Below the pieces are notes generated by a model. It saw only the letters and a list, made by a program, of their open reading frames with translations. It ran no database searches and was not told the origin of the DNA. Shown here one piece after another: positions 1 through 6,445 of a stretch of DNA of 9,882 bases. Position 1 is the stretch's first letter; every line of letters starts with the position of its first letter. A program made the position numbers and the translations under genes. The stretch is from Dehalococcoidia bacterium (GTDB lineage Bacteria; Chloroflexota; Dehalococcoidia; E44-bin15). The stretch covers positions 1 to 9,882 of the forward strand of contig DAOUVR010000027.1 of the NCBI GenBank assembly GCA_030667555.1. Reading direction: 5' to 3'.

Positions 1-635
1 GTGCTGAGCGCAGCATCAGCCTGGGCGATGACCTCAGCGGAGCACTCAGGGTGCACCAGAACCACAGCATCGGGGTGAAGCTCCTTGGCGAGCTGGATAT
101 GCCTGACATTCAGCCGTTGATGTGGTGGGCAGAAGCCAGGATACAGGATGATTCGCTTATCTGTCTTTGTCGAGATATAGTGTCCCAGATGCTGGTCTGG
201 GATGAACAGTATTTCGTCTTGGGGGAGTGATTCCACTACCTTGACGGCGTTGGCTGAGGTGCAGCAGATATCGCTCTCCGCCTTGACTGCCGCGGAAGAG
301 TTTATATAGCAAACCACAGCGGCCTGCGGATACCTCTCCTTCCACTCCCTGACGCTATCTGCATTGGTCATGTCGGCCATGGGGCAGCCGGCGTCTGCCT
401 CTGAAAGGAGTACGGTGCGCTCTGGGTTGACGACCGCAGCGCTCTCCGCCATGAAACGGACGCCACAGAACACAATAATATCGGCATTGGCCTCAGTACA
501 CTTGCGTGACAGCTCCAGTGAATCGCCGGTAAAGTCGGCGATGTCCTGCACTTCAGGCCGCTGGTAATTGTGGACCGCTATCACCGCATTAAGCGATTTC
601 TTAAGTTCCAGGATTCTGTCTCTAATACTCTCCAT
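1..635 (-). CDS. nadA: Quinolinate synthase NadA, N-terminal 211 residues (3' end cut by window edge)
   Basis: Quinolinate synthase condenses iminoaspartate with dihydroxyacetone phosphate to quinolinate, the committed step of de novo NAD synthesis, using an oxygen-sensitive [4Fe-4S] cluster. The translation starts MESIRDRILELKKSLNAVIA and shows NadA hallmarks: HNYQRPEVQDIADFTGDS (from His22), CGVRFMAES (from Cys57), the AGCPMADM loop with the first expected cluster cysteine (Cys84), and YPGFCPPHQR with the second (Cys169). The third cluster cysteine lies in the missing C-terminal part; family members are about 300-350 aa. The CGVRF motif has Arg where many homologues have His. The start is the only ATG that keeps the conserved N-terminus; no in-frame ATG, GTG or TTG lies between it and the miaB stop. 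The gap to miaB is 22 nt, with a modest GGGG or GGGAG Shine-Dalgarno element, so nadA is probably co-transcribed with miaB. The family call is secure. Confidence 0.95.
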   Translation of the reverse strand, partial: MESIRDRILELKKSLNAVIAVHNYQRPEVQDIADFTGDSLELSRKCTEANADIIVFCGVRFMAESAAVVNPERTVLLSEADAGCPMADMTNADSVREWKERYPQAAVVCYINSSAAVKAESDICCTSANAVKVVESLPQDEILFIPDQHLGHYISTKTDKRIILYPGFCPPHQRLNVRHIQLAKELHPDAVVLVHPECSAEVIAQADAALS

Positions 636-657
636 AATATTAGCCCCAAATAGCTCC

Positions 658-1638
658 CTAAGCGGAGACGTTTCCCAGTTGCAATACGGGAATTGCCGCT
701 GTTACGCCAGGATATGCTCCCCTTTCCCAGTCGTATATCAAACCCCCCTGTAGTGACCAGGGGCTCGTCTTCTCGATCGTTATCTTCACCAGTTGCCCCA
801 GGCAATTCGTCTCATCCTTAAAAAAGACGAGCTTATCCCCTCTGGTACGACCCCACCATTTGCCATTTTTCTGCCCCTCCACCAGAACCTCTACGGTACT
901 GCCCAGAAGACGAGCATTGATCTCGGTGGCGATACCCTCCTGGAGATGTTCGACCATCTCTCGCCGTCTCACCTTCTCCTCAGGCGGGACGTCGTCGGCG
1001 AGCTTTCTTGAGGCGATGGTCCCCGGACGCGGTGAGTAGGCGGCAACATGCACGGTGTCGAACCTGAGTTCGCGCAGCAAATCGAACGTCCGGTGAAACT
1101 GCTCCTCGCTCTCTCCAGGGAAGCCCACAATGACATCTGTGCTCAGCGCAATGTGTGGAATGGCGTGGCGAATACGGGCTACGAGAGCCTGATAGTGCTC
1201 TATAGTATAGCCTCGTCTCATCGCATGCAAGATATCATCATCCCCTGCCTGGAAAGGCAAGCTCAGGTGCTCACAGACCTTATCAAGGCAGGTCATCGCT
1301 TCGATAAGTCTTTGGTTCATATCCTTGGGGTGGGAGGTCAAGAAGCGTATCCGAGCCAAACCATCGACCCGGTTTAGCCCGGTTAGGAGTTTAGCCAGGT
1401 CGGGCTTTTCAGGTAGGTCATGGCCATAGGAGTCAACCTTCTGACCCAGGAGGATGACCTCTTTGGTACCGCGAAGGACAAGCTCTTCAACCTCGCAGAC
1501 GATATCCTCCACGGGACGGCTCCGCTCCCTCCCCCTTCGATAAGGCACGATGCAGTAGGAACAAAAGTTGTCGCAGCCCTCAATGATGGGGACAAAGGTG
1601 CTGGGCGACGGCTTGGGAAGAACTGAGTCAGGCTCCAG
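658..1638 (-). CDS. miaB: MiaB C-terminal part (radical SAM and TRAM domains), downstream of the in-frame TGA
   Basis: Open in-frame sequence after codon 121 encodes 326 residues. It contains [17 protein letters not shown] with the radical SAM cysteines (codons 143, 147, 150), [20 protein letters not shown], the [20 protein letters not shown] segment, [13 protein letters not shown] and YSPRPGT. It ends in a TRAM RNA-binding domain (about [20 protein letters not shown] to [10 protein letters not shown]). No ATG, GTG or TTG lies in frame between the TGA and the CxxxCxxC motif. The first canonical in-frame start is the GTG at 1548, two codons after the third cysteine. A free-standing C-terminal protein from a normal start would therefore lack its catalytic cluster, so a functional split MiaB is unlikely. 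Confidence 0.7.
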   Translation of the reverse strand: MEPDSVLPKPSPSTFVPIIEGCDNFCSYCIVPYRRGRERSRPVEDIVCEVEELVLRGTKEVILLGQKVDSYGHDLPEKPDLAKLLTGLNRVDGLARIRFLTSHPKDMNQRLIEAMTCLDKVCEHLSLPFQAGDDDILHAMRRGYTIEHYQALVARIRHAIPHIALSTDVIVGFPGESEEQFHRTFDLLRELRFDTVHVAAYSPRPGTIASRKLADDVPPEEKVRRREMVEHLQEGIATEINARLLGSTVEVLVEGQKNGKWWGRTRGDKLVFFKDETNCLGQLVKITIEKTSPWSLQGGLIYDWERGAYPGVTAAIPVLQLGNVSA

Positions 1639-2001
1639 TCAGTCAGGAGCTAGATGACGGTCTGCCAGGAATTGGGCCAACTTGGAAAAAGCCTGTGGCC
1701 GGAAAAAGAGATCCACCTGAGGGAAGCGATACCTCATGTCATCGCCCTTGGAGTCCACCATGCAGCCGGTAAGGAGAAGGAGCGGGTTCTTCCTTCTTTT
1801 CAACGATTTGAGAGCATTGAGCTTATTGATAACGCGGTCCTCGGCGCTTTGGCGCACAACACAGCTATTGAGCACAATGATCTCAGCTTCCTCTATTTTT
1901 GAGCTAGCCTGATAACCTATCTTCTCCAGATAGCTGGCAATGCGCTCCGAGTCGGCCTTATTCATTTGGCAGCCGATAGTCCAGATATAGTAGAAGGACA
2001 T
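1639..2001 (-). CDS. miaB: MiaB N-terminal fragment (methylthiotransferase/UPF0004 domain), 120 aa
   Basis: This is the part of miaB translated before the premature TGA. It begins MSFYYIWTIGCQMNKADSER and contains the three auxiliary-cluster cysteines in TIGCQ (Cys11), LNSCVV (Cys47) and TGCMV (Cys80). It ends at ADRHLAPD, where the linker to the radical SAM domain would start. The ATG at 2001 is chosen because it follows a strong ribosome binding site; extending further upstream would run through the terminator hairpin and into the tRNA gene. Alone, this fragment lacks the SAM-binding cluster and cannot carry out the full MiaB reaction. Confidence 0.75.
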   Translation of the reverse strand: MSFYYIWTIGCQMNKADSERIASYLEKIGYQASSKIEEAEIIVLNSCVVRQSAEDRVINKLNALKSLKRRKNPLLLLTGCMVDSKGDDMRYRFPQVDLFFRPQAFSKLAQFLADRHLAPD

Positions 2002-2021
2002 CGAAGCCTCCCCTTTACTGG

Positions 2022-2049
2022 AAAAAATATACCCCTGATTGAGGGGTAT
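2022..2049 (-). terminator. Rho-independent terminator of tRNA-Ser
   Basis: On the minus strand the sequence reads ATACCCCT-CAATC-AGGGGTAT followed by A and six T. This is a perfect 8-bp stem with a 5-nt loop and a U tract. It begins 21 nt after the encoded CCA end of tRNA-Ser and ends 21 nt before the miaB start codon. It should terminate the tRNA transcript and would limit readthrough into miaB-nadA. Confidence 0.85.
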
Positions 2050-2054
2050 GCGAA
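2026..2054 (-). promoter_or_regulatory. Candidate miaB-nadA promoter overlapping the tRNA terminator
   Basis: The minus strand shows TTCGCA (2049-2054; 4 of 6 matches to TTGACA), a 17-nt spacer and TATATT (2026-2031; 5 of 6 to TATAAT). The spacer is the terminator hairpin and the -10 box uses part of its U tract. Transcription would start near 2018-2020, giving a leader of about 18 nt that still includes the GGGGAGG ribosome binding site. It would explain how miaB is expressed downstream of a strong terminator. The call rests on consensus matching only. Confidence 0.4.
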
Positions 2055-2069
2055 TTCTCCGAACCTCCA

Positions 2070-2161
2070 TGGCGGAGGGAGTGGGATTCGAACCCACGAC
2101 CCCAATCGCTCAGGGTAACCGCTTAGCAGGCGGCCGCACTAGACCACTATGCGATCCCTCC
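2070..2161 (-). tRNA. tRNA-Ser, anticodon GCU
   Basis: The 92-nt gene folds as a class II tRNA. The acceptor arm is GGAGGGA paired with TCCCTCC. The anticodon stem is GCCGC/GCGGT around loop CTGCTAA, with anticodon GCT at 2125-2127. A long variable arm (CCC...GGG) is typical of serine tRNA, and the T arm is GTGGG-TTCGAAT-CCCAC. Discriminator G73 fits serine, and CCA is encoded at 2070-2072. It decodes AGC and AGU. Since it does not read UNN codons, it is not an expected substrate of the neighbouring MiaB. It is followed by an intrinsic terminator. Confidence 0.97.
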
Positions 2162-2168
2162 ATATCTA

Positions 2169-2197
2169 AATGTAGCATAGAGTAGCGAATTTTTCAA
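2169..2197 (-). promoter_or_regulatory. Probable tRNA-Ser promoter
   Basis: The minus strand has TTGAAA (2192-2197; 5 of 6 to TTGACA), a 17-nt spacer and TACATT (2169-2174; 4 of 6 to TATAAT). The tRNA 5' end at 2161 is 7 nt past the -10 box, so transcription would begin at or very near the mature end. Spacing and position are good; the -10 box is weak. Confidence 0.55.
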
Positions 2198-2202
2198 TCA
2201 TG

Positions 2203-2231
2203 TTGCCTCATGCCATTCACTGTGCTATACT
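2203..2231 (+). promoter_or_regulatory. Sigma70-type promoter of the rpsB-ispG operon
   Basis: TTGCCT (2203-2208; 4 of 6 to TTGACA) and TATACT (2226-2231; 5 of 6 to TATAAT) are separated by exactly 17 nt. A TGTGC sequence just precedes the -10 box. The predicted start, near 2238, leaves only about 20 nt before the rpsB ATG, just enough for the AAGGGGGAG ribosome binding site (2248-2256). There is no room for a structured S2 autoregulatory leader. The promoter lies back to back with the tRNA-Ser promoter. Confidence 0.7.
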
Positions 2232-2257
2232 TTCACTAAACTCGCATAAGGGGGAGC

Positions 2258-3055
2258 ATGGAAGAGGAAAGAACCGAAAAAGAGATAGTTCCCATAAAAG
2301 CGCTGCTGGAGGCAGGTGCCCACTTTGGTCACCAGACGGCGCGCTGGCACCCTCGAATGAAGAAATATATCTTCACCGAGAAGAATGGGATCCACATCAT
2401 CGACCTTCAGCAGACAACCATCATGTTAAATAGGGCCTACGATTTTATTCGCGATGTCGCCGCAAAGGGTGAGGCAATAATCTTTGTGGGCACCAAGAAG
2501 CAGGCTAAGGAGACCGTGGAAGAAGAGGCCAAGCGTTGCGGTATGTTCTATGTGAATCAACGCTGGTTAGGGGGGATGCTTACCAACTACGCTACCATCC
2601 AGGCAAGGATCGACTATTTGGTGCGCCTTGAGGATCGCAAAGCGAGGGGAGAATTCAGTTACCTCACCAAGAGGGAGGCGCTGAAGTTAGAAGATGAGAT
2701 CACCCGTCTCAATCGGCAACTGGGGGGCTTTAAGGAGATGACCAGATTCCCCGGAGCTTTGTTCATAGTAGATCCTACGAAGGACAAGATCGCTGTTGCC
2801 GAGGCAAGGCGCACCAACGTTCCCATTGTAGCCATCGCCGATACCAATTGCGACCCCGACGAGATTGACCATCCTATCCCGGCAAATGATGACGCGGTGA
2901 GAGCGATCAAGCTGGTAACTAGCAGGATGGCCGATGCTGCTCTAGCGGGCAAAGGTGCCTACGAGTTGGCAGAGGCAGAAGAGATTGCAGAGATGGAGAC
3001 GGTGGAGCCTGAGAGCTTAGAATCGCTGAGCTTTGCACCTGAAGCTGAGGAGTAA
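2258..3055 (+). CDS. rpsB: 30S ribosomal protein S2
   Basis: S2 binds late to the 30S subunit, near the junction of head and body, and is needed for S1 docking in bacteria that have S1. The 265-aa product has the N-terminal signature [20 protein letters not shown] (from about residue 16), then [19 protein letters not shown] and RWLGGMLTN. The C-terminal signature includes [34 protein letters not shown] and [11 protein letters not shown]. Residues from about 234 form an acidic, low-complexity tail rich in Glu and Ala, a variable extension common in S2. The ATG at 2258 follows a strong AAGGGGGAG element. rpsB opens the operon, and tsf begins 4 nt after its stop. Confidence 0.98.
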   Translation: MEEERTEKEIVPIKALLEAGAHFGHQTARWHPRMKKYIFTEKNGIHIIDLQQTTIMLNRAYDFIRDVAAKGEAIIFVGTKKQAKETVEEEAKRCGMFYVNQRWLGGMLTNYATIQARIDYLVRLEDRKARGEFSYLTKREALKLEDEITRLNRQLGGFKEMTRFPGALFIVDPTKDKIAVAEARRTNVPIVAIADTNCDPDEIDHPIPANDDAVRAIKLVTSRMADAALAGKGAYELAEAEEIAEMETVEPESLESLSFAPEAEE

Positions 3056-3059
3056 CATA

Positions 3060-3569
3060 GTGACTACCCAAACAATAAAAGAACTACGAGAAAAAACAGG
3101 TGCCGGAATTATGACCTGCAAAAGGGCCCTCGAAGAAGCGAAGGGCGATATCGATGGTGCCGTAGAGATACTCAAGCAGCAAGGTCTGGCCAAGGCGGAG
3201 AAAAAGGCGCATCGGGAAACAAGACAGGGACTGGTAGAGACCTATATTCATACCGGGGGGCGAATTGGGGCTCTGGTGGAGGTAAATTGTGAAACCGATT
3301 TTGTGGCGCATACCGATGAGTTCAAGGAATTAGCCCACCACCTGGCGATGCAGGTGGCAGCCACGGATCCGTCCTTTTTGAGTGAAGGGGACATCCCCCA
3401 GGACGTGGCCCCCTGTGAGACGGACGCCAGTGAGGCTTGCCTTCTCTCCCAGCCTTTTATTAAGGATCTCGAAAAAACCGTTCACGACATTATCACTGAA
3501 ACGATAGCCAGGGTTGGGGAGAACATCAAGGTAAGAAGATTTGCCCGTTTTGAGTTGGGCAAGGATTGA
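3060..3569 (+). CDS. tsf: Elongation factor Ts (short form)
   Basis: EF-Ts is the guanine nucleotide exchange factor that recharges EF-Tu with GTP. Translation from GTG 3060 gives 169 residues starting [20 protein letters not shown]. The UBA-like N-terminal domain (about 1-45) holds the first signature [16 protein letters not shown]. The second signature, [13 protein letters not shown] (71-83), includes the Asp80-Phe81 pair that corresponds to the residues E. coli EF-Ts inserts into EF-Tu. The protein is far shorter than the E. coli form (283 aa) and appears to have one core subdomain, as in other short bacterial EF-Ts. The GTG start is chosen because GAGGAG (3047-3052) sits 7 nt upstream and the family signature starts nearby; a start at 3033 would add residues overlapping rpsB. 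It ends in TGA. Confidence 0.96.
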   Translation: MTTQTIKELREKTGAGIMTCKRALEEAKGDIDGAVEILKQQGLAKAEKKAHRETRQGLVETYIHTGGRIGALVEVNCETDFVAHTDEFKELAHHLAMQVAATDPSFLSEGDIPQDVAPCETDASEACLLSQPFIKDLEKTVHDIITETIARVGENIKVRRFARFELGKD

Positions 3570-3573
3570 TCAG

Positions 3574-4293
3574 ATGGCAAACCCTAAGCATAAACGCGTA
3601 CTACTAAAGCTAAGCGGCGAGGCCATGATGGGAGATAGTGGAATCACCATCGACCCGCCTACTCTCTGTGGCATTGTAGAACAAATAAAGCAGTTGCTAA
3701 CGGAAGGGATTGAGGTGGCAATCGTGGTCGGCGGAGGGAACATATGGAGAGGAGCAGCAGCGGAGGCTGCGGGCATGGATCGAAGCACCGCGGATTACGC
3801 CGGGATGCTGGGTACTCTGATTAATGCACTAGCACTTCAGAGCGCTTTGGAAAAGTCCGGAATAACCACCAGAACGCAAAGCGCTCTCACTGTTGAAGCT
3901 ATTGCCGAACCATATATTCCTCGCCGTGCACTCCGCCATCTAGAGAAGGGGCGTGTTGTTATCTTTGCTGGAGGCACGGGAAACCCCTATATGACCACAG
4001 ATACCGCAGCGGCGCTCAGGGCAATAGATATCGGCGCAGACGTGTTGCTCATGGCAAAGCACAGAGTCGATGGCGTTTATGACGCCGACCCACGAAAAAG
4101 CCCTAATGCCAAGAAGTTCGAAAGAATCAGCTACCTCGATGTCCTGAATTTGCATCTTCAAGTTATGGACTCAACCGCTCTTTCCCTTTGCATGGAGCAT
4201 CAGCTCCCCATAATCGTCTTCGACCTAAGTGCTCCTCAAAGCATTGTGCGGGTGGTGCTGGGAGAGCCTATCGGCAGCATAGTCTCTACCTAG
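3574..4293 (+). CDS. pyrH: UMP kinase (uridylate kinase)
   Basis: PyrH phosphorylates UMP to UDP with ATP. It is the bacterial hexameric amino-acid-kinase-fold enzyme, usually activated by GTP and inhibited by UTP. The 239-aa product is of normal length. It shows [13 protein letters not shown] (Lys12, Gly15), the UMP/phosphate loop [11 protein letters not shown] (51-61), [36 protein letters not shown], the nucleotide-binding segment [13 protein letters not shown] (Asp170-Lys175 at its end) and a C-terminal [23 protein letters not shown] 3574 is preferred over an upstream in-frame TTG at 3541: AAGGA (3561-3565) is 8 nt upstream and the start lies 4 nt past the tsf stop. The rpsB-tsf-pyrH-frr order is a classic conserved cluster. 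Confidence 0.97.
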   Translation: MANPKHKRVLLKLSGEAMMGDSGITIDPPTLCGIVEQIKQLLTEGIEVAIVVGGGNIWRGAAAEAAGMDRSTADYAGMLGTLINALALQSALEKSGITTRTQSALTVEAIAEPYIPRRALRHLEKGRVVIFAGGTGNPYMTTDTAAALRAIDIGADVLLMAKHRVDGVYDADPRKSPNAKKFERISYLDVLNLHLQVMDSTALSLCMEHQLPIIVFDLSAPQSIVRVVLGEPIGSIVST

Positions 4294-4305
4294 AGGGCTA
4301 GAGAA

Positions 4306-4863
4306 ATGATCGAAGAGACCCTTGAAGGGACAAACTCGAAGATGGGTAAGACCATCGAGGCACTGAGGAAAGAGCTGGCTACTATCCGCACCGGGCGAGC
4401 TAGCCCGGCGATTATCGACCATATCAAGGTGGACTACCACGGTGTGCCCACCCCGCTCAAACAGATGGCTACTATCTCGGTGCCGGATGCAAGGCTGCTG
4501 CTGGTCCAGCCGTGGGACAGAAGTGCCATATCCAGCATTGATAAAGCCATCCAAAAAGCGGATCTTGGTCTCAATCCGGCAAACGATGGGAATGTTATCC
4601 GCATCACCATTCCCCTACTCTCTGAGGAGCGTCGAAAGGAACTGGTTAAATTAGTTCATAAGAGGGCTGAAGATGGGAGGGTGGCCGTGCGCAACATCAG
4701 GAGAAATGCCCTGGAGGAACTCAGGGATCTGGAGCGAAACAAAGAGATCTCCGAGGATGAACTAAAACGCGCTCAAGAGCAAGTGCAGCAGCTTACCGAT
4801 AGCTTCATCGATGAGGTAGATAAGACAGCAAAGGTCAAAGAGGCGGAGCTACTAGAGGTTTAG
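4306..4863 (+). CDS. frr: Ribosome recycling factor
   Basis: RRF acts with EF-G to split post-termination ribosomes. The 185-aa product matches the standard family length. The helical domain I begins in MIEETLEGTNSKMGKTIEAL, followed by IRTGRASPAIIDHIKVDYHG leading into domain II (about 31-105), with TPLKQMATISVPDARLLLVQ and NDGNVIRITIPLLSEERR. The return helices carry RVAVRNIRRNALEELRDLER, including Arg129 and Arg132, which match the ribosome-contacting arginines of E. coli RRF. A basic and acidic coiled segment follows to the C-terminus. The start has AGAGGG (4292-4297) overlapping the pyrH stop and lies 12 nt after pyrH, so the two are very likely co-translated from one message. Confidence 0.98.
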   Translation: MIEETLEGTNSKMGKTIEALRKELATIRTGRASPAIIDHIKVDYHGVPTPLKQMATISVPDARLLLVQPWDRSAISSIDKAIQKADLGLNPANDGNVIRITIPLLSEERRKELVKLVHKRAEDGRVAVRNIRRNALEELRDLERNKEISEDELKRAQEQVQQLTDSFIDEVDKTAKVKEAELLEV

Positions 4864-4916
4864 CCAATAGAGAAATAAGGAAATCTCGTCTGCATCTCTC
4901 CTTTCTGGGTGATTCC

Positions 4917-5657
4917 ATGTCCGAGTCTAAGATTGCCCCCATCCCCAATCATGTGGCCATCATTATGGATGGCAACGGCAGGTGGGCCGAACAGCGAGGG
5001 CTCCCCAGGGTCGCCGGGCACCGCGCTGGAACGGAGAACATCCGCCAGGTTATCCGGTGCTTGGCAGAACATGGAGTACACTATATTACCCTGTTCGCCT
5101 TCTCTACAGAGAATTGGAACCGGCCAGCCAGCGAGGTTAAAGGATTGTTTAGAATCCTGGGGAGGGCGATTGACCGTGAGACCAACATCTTTCATGAGCA
5201 CGGTGTCAGGCTCTTCCTTCTCGGCCGCGTGGATCGGCTATCGGACAGGCTTCAGCGCAAGGTCAAACACGCTATCGAGCTGACGAAAGACAACACCGAT
5301 ATGACGCTGAGCGTTGCCTTTGACTACGGGGGCCGCGCTGAGATCTTGGATGCAGTAAAGCGCATCATCCAGGATGGCATCCCGCCGCAGGATATAGACG
5401 AGTCCCTGCTAAATAGCTATCTATATACCGCAGGCCTGCCTGACCCGGACCTTATCATTCGTACCGGCGGCGAGATGCGCCTCAGCAATTTCTTGCTTTG
5501 GCAGTCAGCCTACAGCGAGTATTATGCTACACCCACTTTTTGGCCCGACTTCGGCAGTGAGGAAATCGAGAGAGCGCTTGTTGCCTATGCTCAGCGAGAG
5601 AGGCGTTTCGGGGGACTGGAAGCCCAAAGGGAGACTGGGCCTCGGCCACAGGGATGA
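4917..5657 (+). CDS. uppS: Isoprenyl transferase / undecaprenyl diphosphate synthase (cis-prenyltransferase)
   Basis: UppS extends farnesyl diphosphate with isopentenyl diphosphate in cis to give the C55 carrier lipid for cell-wall and surface-glycan synthesis. The 246-aa product has all family blocks: HVAIIMDGNGRWAEQRGLPR (Asp18 is the catalytic Asp; P-loop-like GNGR), AGHRAGTENI, YITLFAFSTENWNRP, VAFDYGGRAEI and the IPP-binding segment RTGGEMRLSNFLLWQSAYSE with its two conserved Arg. It ends in ERRFGGL plus a short hydrophilic tail. Chain length cannot be read from sequence. The start ATG follows GGTGAT (4908-4913), which pairs with the 16S 3' end in a shifted register. The 53-nt gap after frr is the largest in the operon and shows no clear promoter. 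Its last 4 nt (ATGA) overlap cdsA. Confidence 0.95.
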   Translation: MSESKIAPIPNHVAIIMDGNGRWAEQRGLPRVAGHRAGTENIRQVIRCLAEHGVHYITLFAFSTENWNRPASEVKGLFRILGRAIDRETNIFHEHGVRLFLLGRVDRLSDRLQRKVKHAIELTKDNTDMTLSVAFDYGGRAEILDAVKRIIQDGIPPQDIDESLLNSYLYTAGLPDPDLIIRTGGEMRLSNFLLWQSAYSEYYATPTFWPDFGSEEIERALVAYAQRERRFGGLEAQRETGPRPQG

Positions 5658-6445
5658 TCAGAAAACGGCTGCTCACTGCGCTAGTCATTATAATACCCCT
5701 CATCGCTATCATCTGGTTTGGCGGTCCTGCCTATTCTTTGACCGTTGCCATCGTCGCGGCGCTGGGGGCGCTGGAATTCTATGGGATGAAAGGCCTCTCC
5801 ATGAGGCATCCCCTGACCCTCTTCGGGCTCGTCTGGGTACTCCTTTCCATCTTATGTGCCCATTTTGAAGCAAACTATACACTGCTAGTCCTAACCTCAG
5901 CAGTGGTCTTCTCACTAATCTGGCTGCTTTTTTGCTCCACGGTCGAAGGTGCCGCGGCAAACTGGGCCTGGAGCCTAACAGGGATCATCTACATAGGTTG
6001 GATGTTGAGCCACTTTATCCCCCTGAGGGGAGTGGAGGGTGGTAGAGACTGGGTGTTTCTTGCCCTCTTCACTACCATCGCTGTTGACACCGCTGCTTTC
6101 TTCGTGGGCAGGGCATGGGGTAGGCATTCTCTCTGGTCGAAGGTCAGCCCGGGGAAGACATGGGAGGGAACGATAGGGGGCTTTTTAAGCGCCATCGCCG
6201 CCTCTTTAATCCTGGCAGCCATTCTCCCTACTATCGCCGTCTGCTGGCAAGTAGCGGTTCTCGGTGCCCTCATTGGCGTCTTCGCCCAGCTAGGCGACCT
6301 GTCAGAATCGATGCTCAAGCGTAGCACTGGAGTAAAAGACGCCGGCTGGCTGATGCCAGGCCATGGTGGGCTCCTCGACCGCCTCGATAGCATCCTCTTT
6401 GTCGTGGTTGTAGTATACTATTATGTGATATGGGTGGTAGTGTAA
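5654..6445 (+). CDS. cdsA: Phosphatidate cytidylyltransferase (CDP-diglyceride synthase)
   Basis: CdsA converts phosphatidic acid and CTP to CDP-diacylglycerol, the precursor of anionic phospholipids, in the cytoplasmic membrane. The 263-aa product is strongly hydrophobic, with several predicted membrane segments from residue 4 onward. The diagnostic signature SMLKRSTGVKDAGWLMPGHG (from Ser219) continues to GLLDRLD, with Lys228-Asp229, His237 and Asp242-Asp245 in the expected places. Upstream, ALFTTIAVDTAAFFVGRAWG and SPGKTWEGTIGG are also typical of the family. The ATG forms an ATGA overlap with the uppS stop, so translation is probably coupled. The C-terminus is a run of Val and Tyr, and its last 16 nt overlap the start of dxr. 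Confidence 0.95.
   Translation: MIRKRLLTALVIIIPLIAIIWFGGPAYSLTVAIVAALGALEFYGMKGLSMRHPLTLFGLVWVLLSILCAHFEANYTLLVLTSAVVFSLIWLLFCSTVEGAAANWAWSLTGIIYIGWMLSHFIPLRGVEGGRDWVFLALFTTIAVDTAAFFVGRAWGRHSLWSKVSPGKTWEGTIGGFLSAIAASLILAAILPTIAVCWQVAVLGALIGVFAQLGDLSESMLKRSTGVKDAGWLMPGHGGLLDRLDSILFVVVVVYYYVIWVVV

Larger units (their letters stand above)
658..2001 (-). pseudogene. miaB: tRNA-2-methylthio-N6-dimethylallyladenosine synthase MiaB, interrupted by an in-frame TGA
   Basis: MiaB is a radical SAM enzyme that adds a methylthio group to i6A at position 37 of tRNAs reading UNN codons. The reading frame from ATG 2001 to TAG 658-660 would give 447 residues, a normal family length. It has the UPF0004 domain (Cys11, Cys47 and Cys80 for the auxiliary cluster), the radical SAM motif Cys143-x3-Cys147-x2-Cys150 (GCDNFCSYC), and a C-terminal TRAM domain. 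Codon 121 (1639-1641) is TGA, in the linker just before the radical SAM domain. Both sides are in the same frame, so this is a nonsense codon, not a frameshift. TGA is the ordinary stop of tsf, uppS, dxr and rseP here, so reassignment is unlikely. The start has a strong GGGGAGG Shine-Dalgarno (2007-2013) 5 nt upstream. The sequence alone cannot separate a recent null mutation, a base-call error and stop readthrough. Confidence 0.85.

Noticed and set aside
1048..1377. Plus-strand 109-aa open frame
   Set aside because: It is the opposite strand of the miaB radical SAM region, and its translation shows no family features.
1639..1641. Reassignment of TGA to an amino acid in this genome
   Set aside because: tsf, uppS, dxr and rseP all end in TGA at the expected family length and at operon-style junctions, and tryptophan is encoded by TGG throughout.
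1548..1650. Frameshift in miaB, or a true two-gene split
   Set aside because: The two halves are in the same frame. No ATG, GTG or TTG lies between the TGA and the radical SAM cysteines, so an independently started C-terminal half would lose its cluster motif.
1600..1660. miaB TGA as a selenocysteine codon
   Set aside because: The site is a linker where no cysteine is expected, all six functional cysteines are encoded normally, and the sequence just after the TGA forms no convincing bacterial SECIS hairpin.
4864..4916. Regulatory hairpin or internal promoter between frr and uppS
   Set aside because: Only a 5-bp AAGGA/TCCTT pairing with a 17-nt loop and a 4-bp GAGA/TCTC pairing are visible. 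There is no U tract and no convincing -35/-10 pair.
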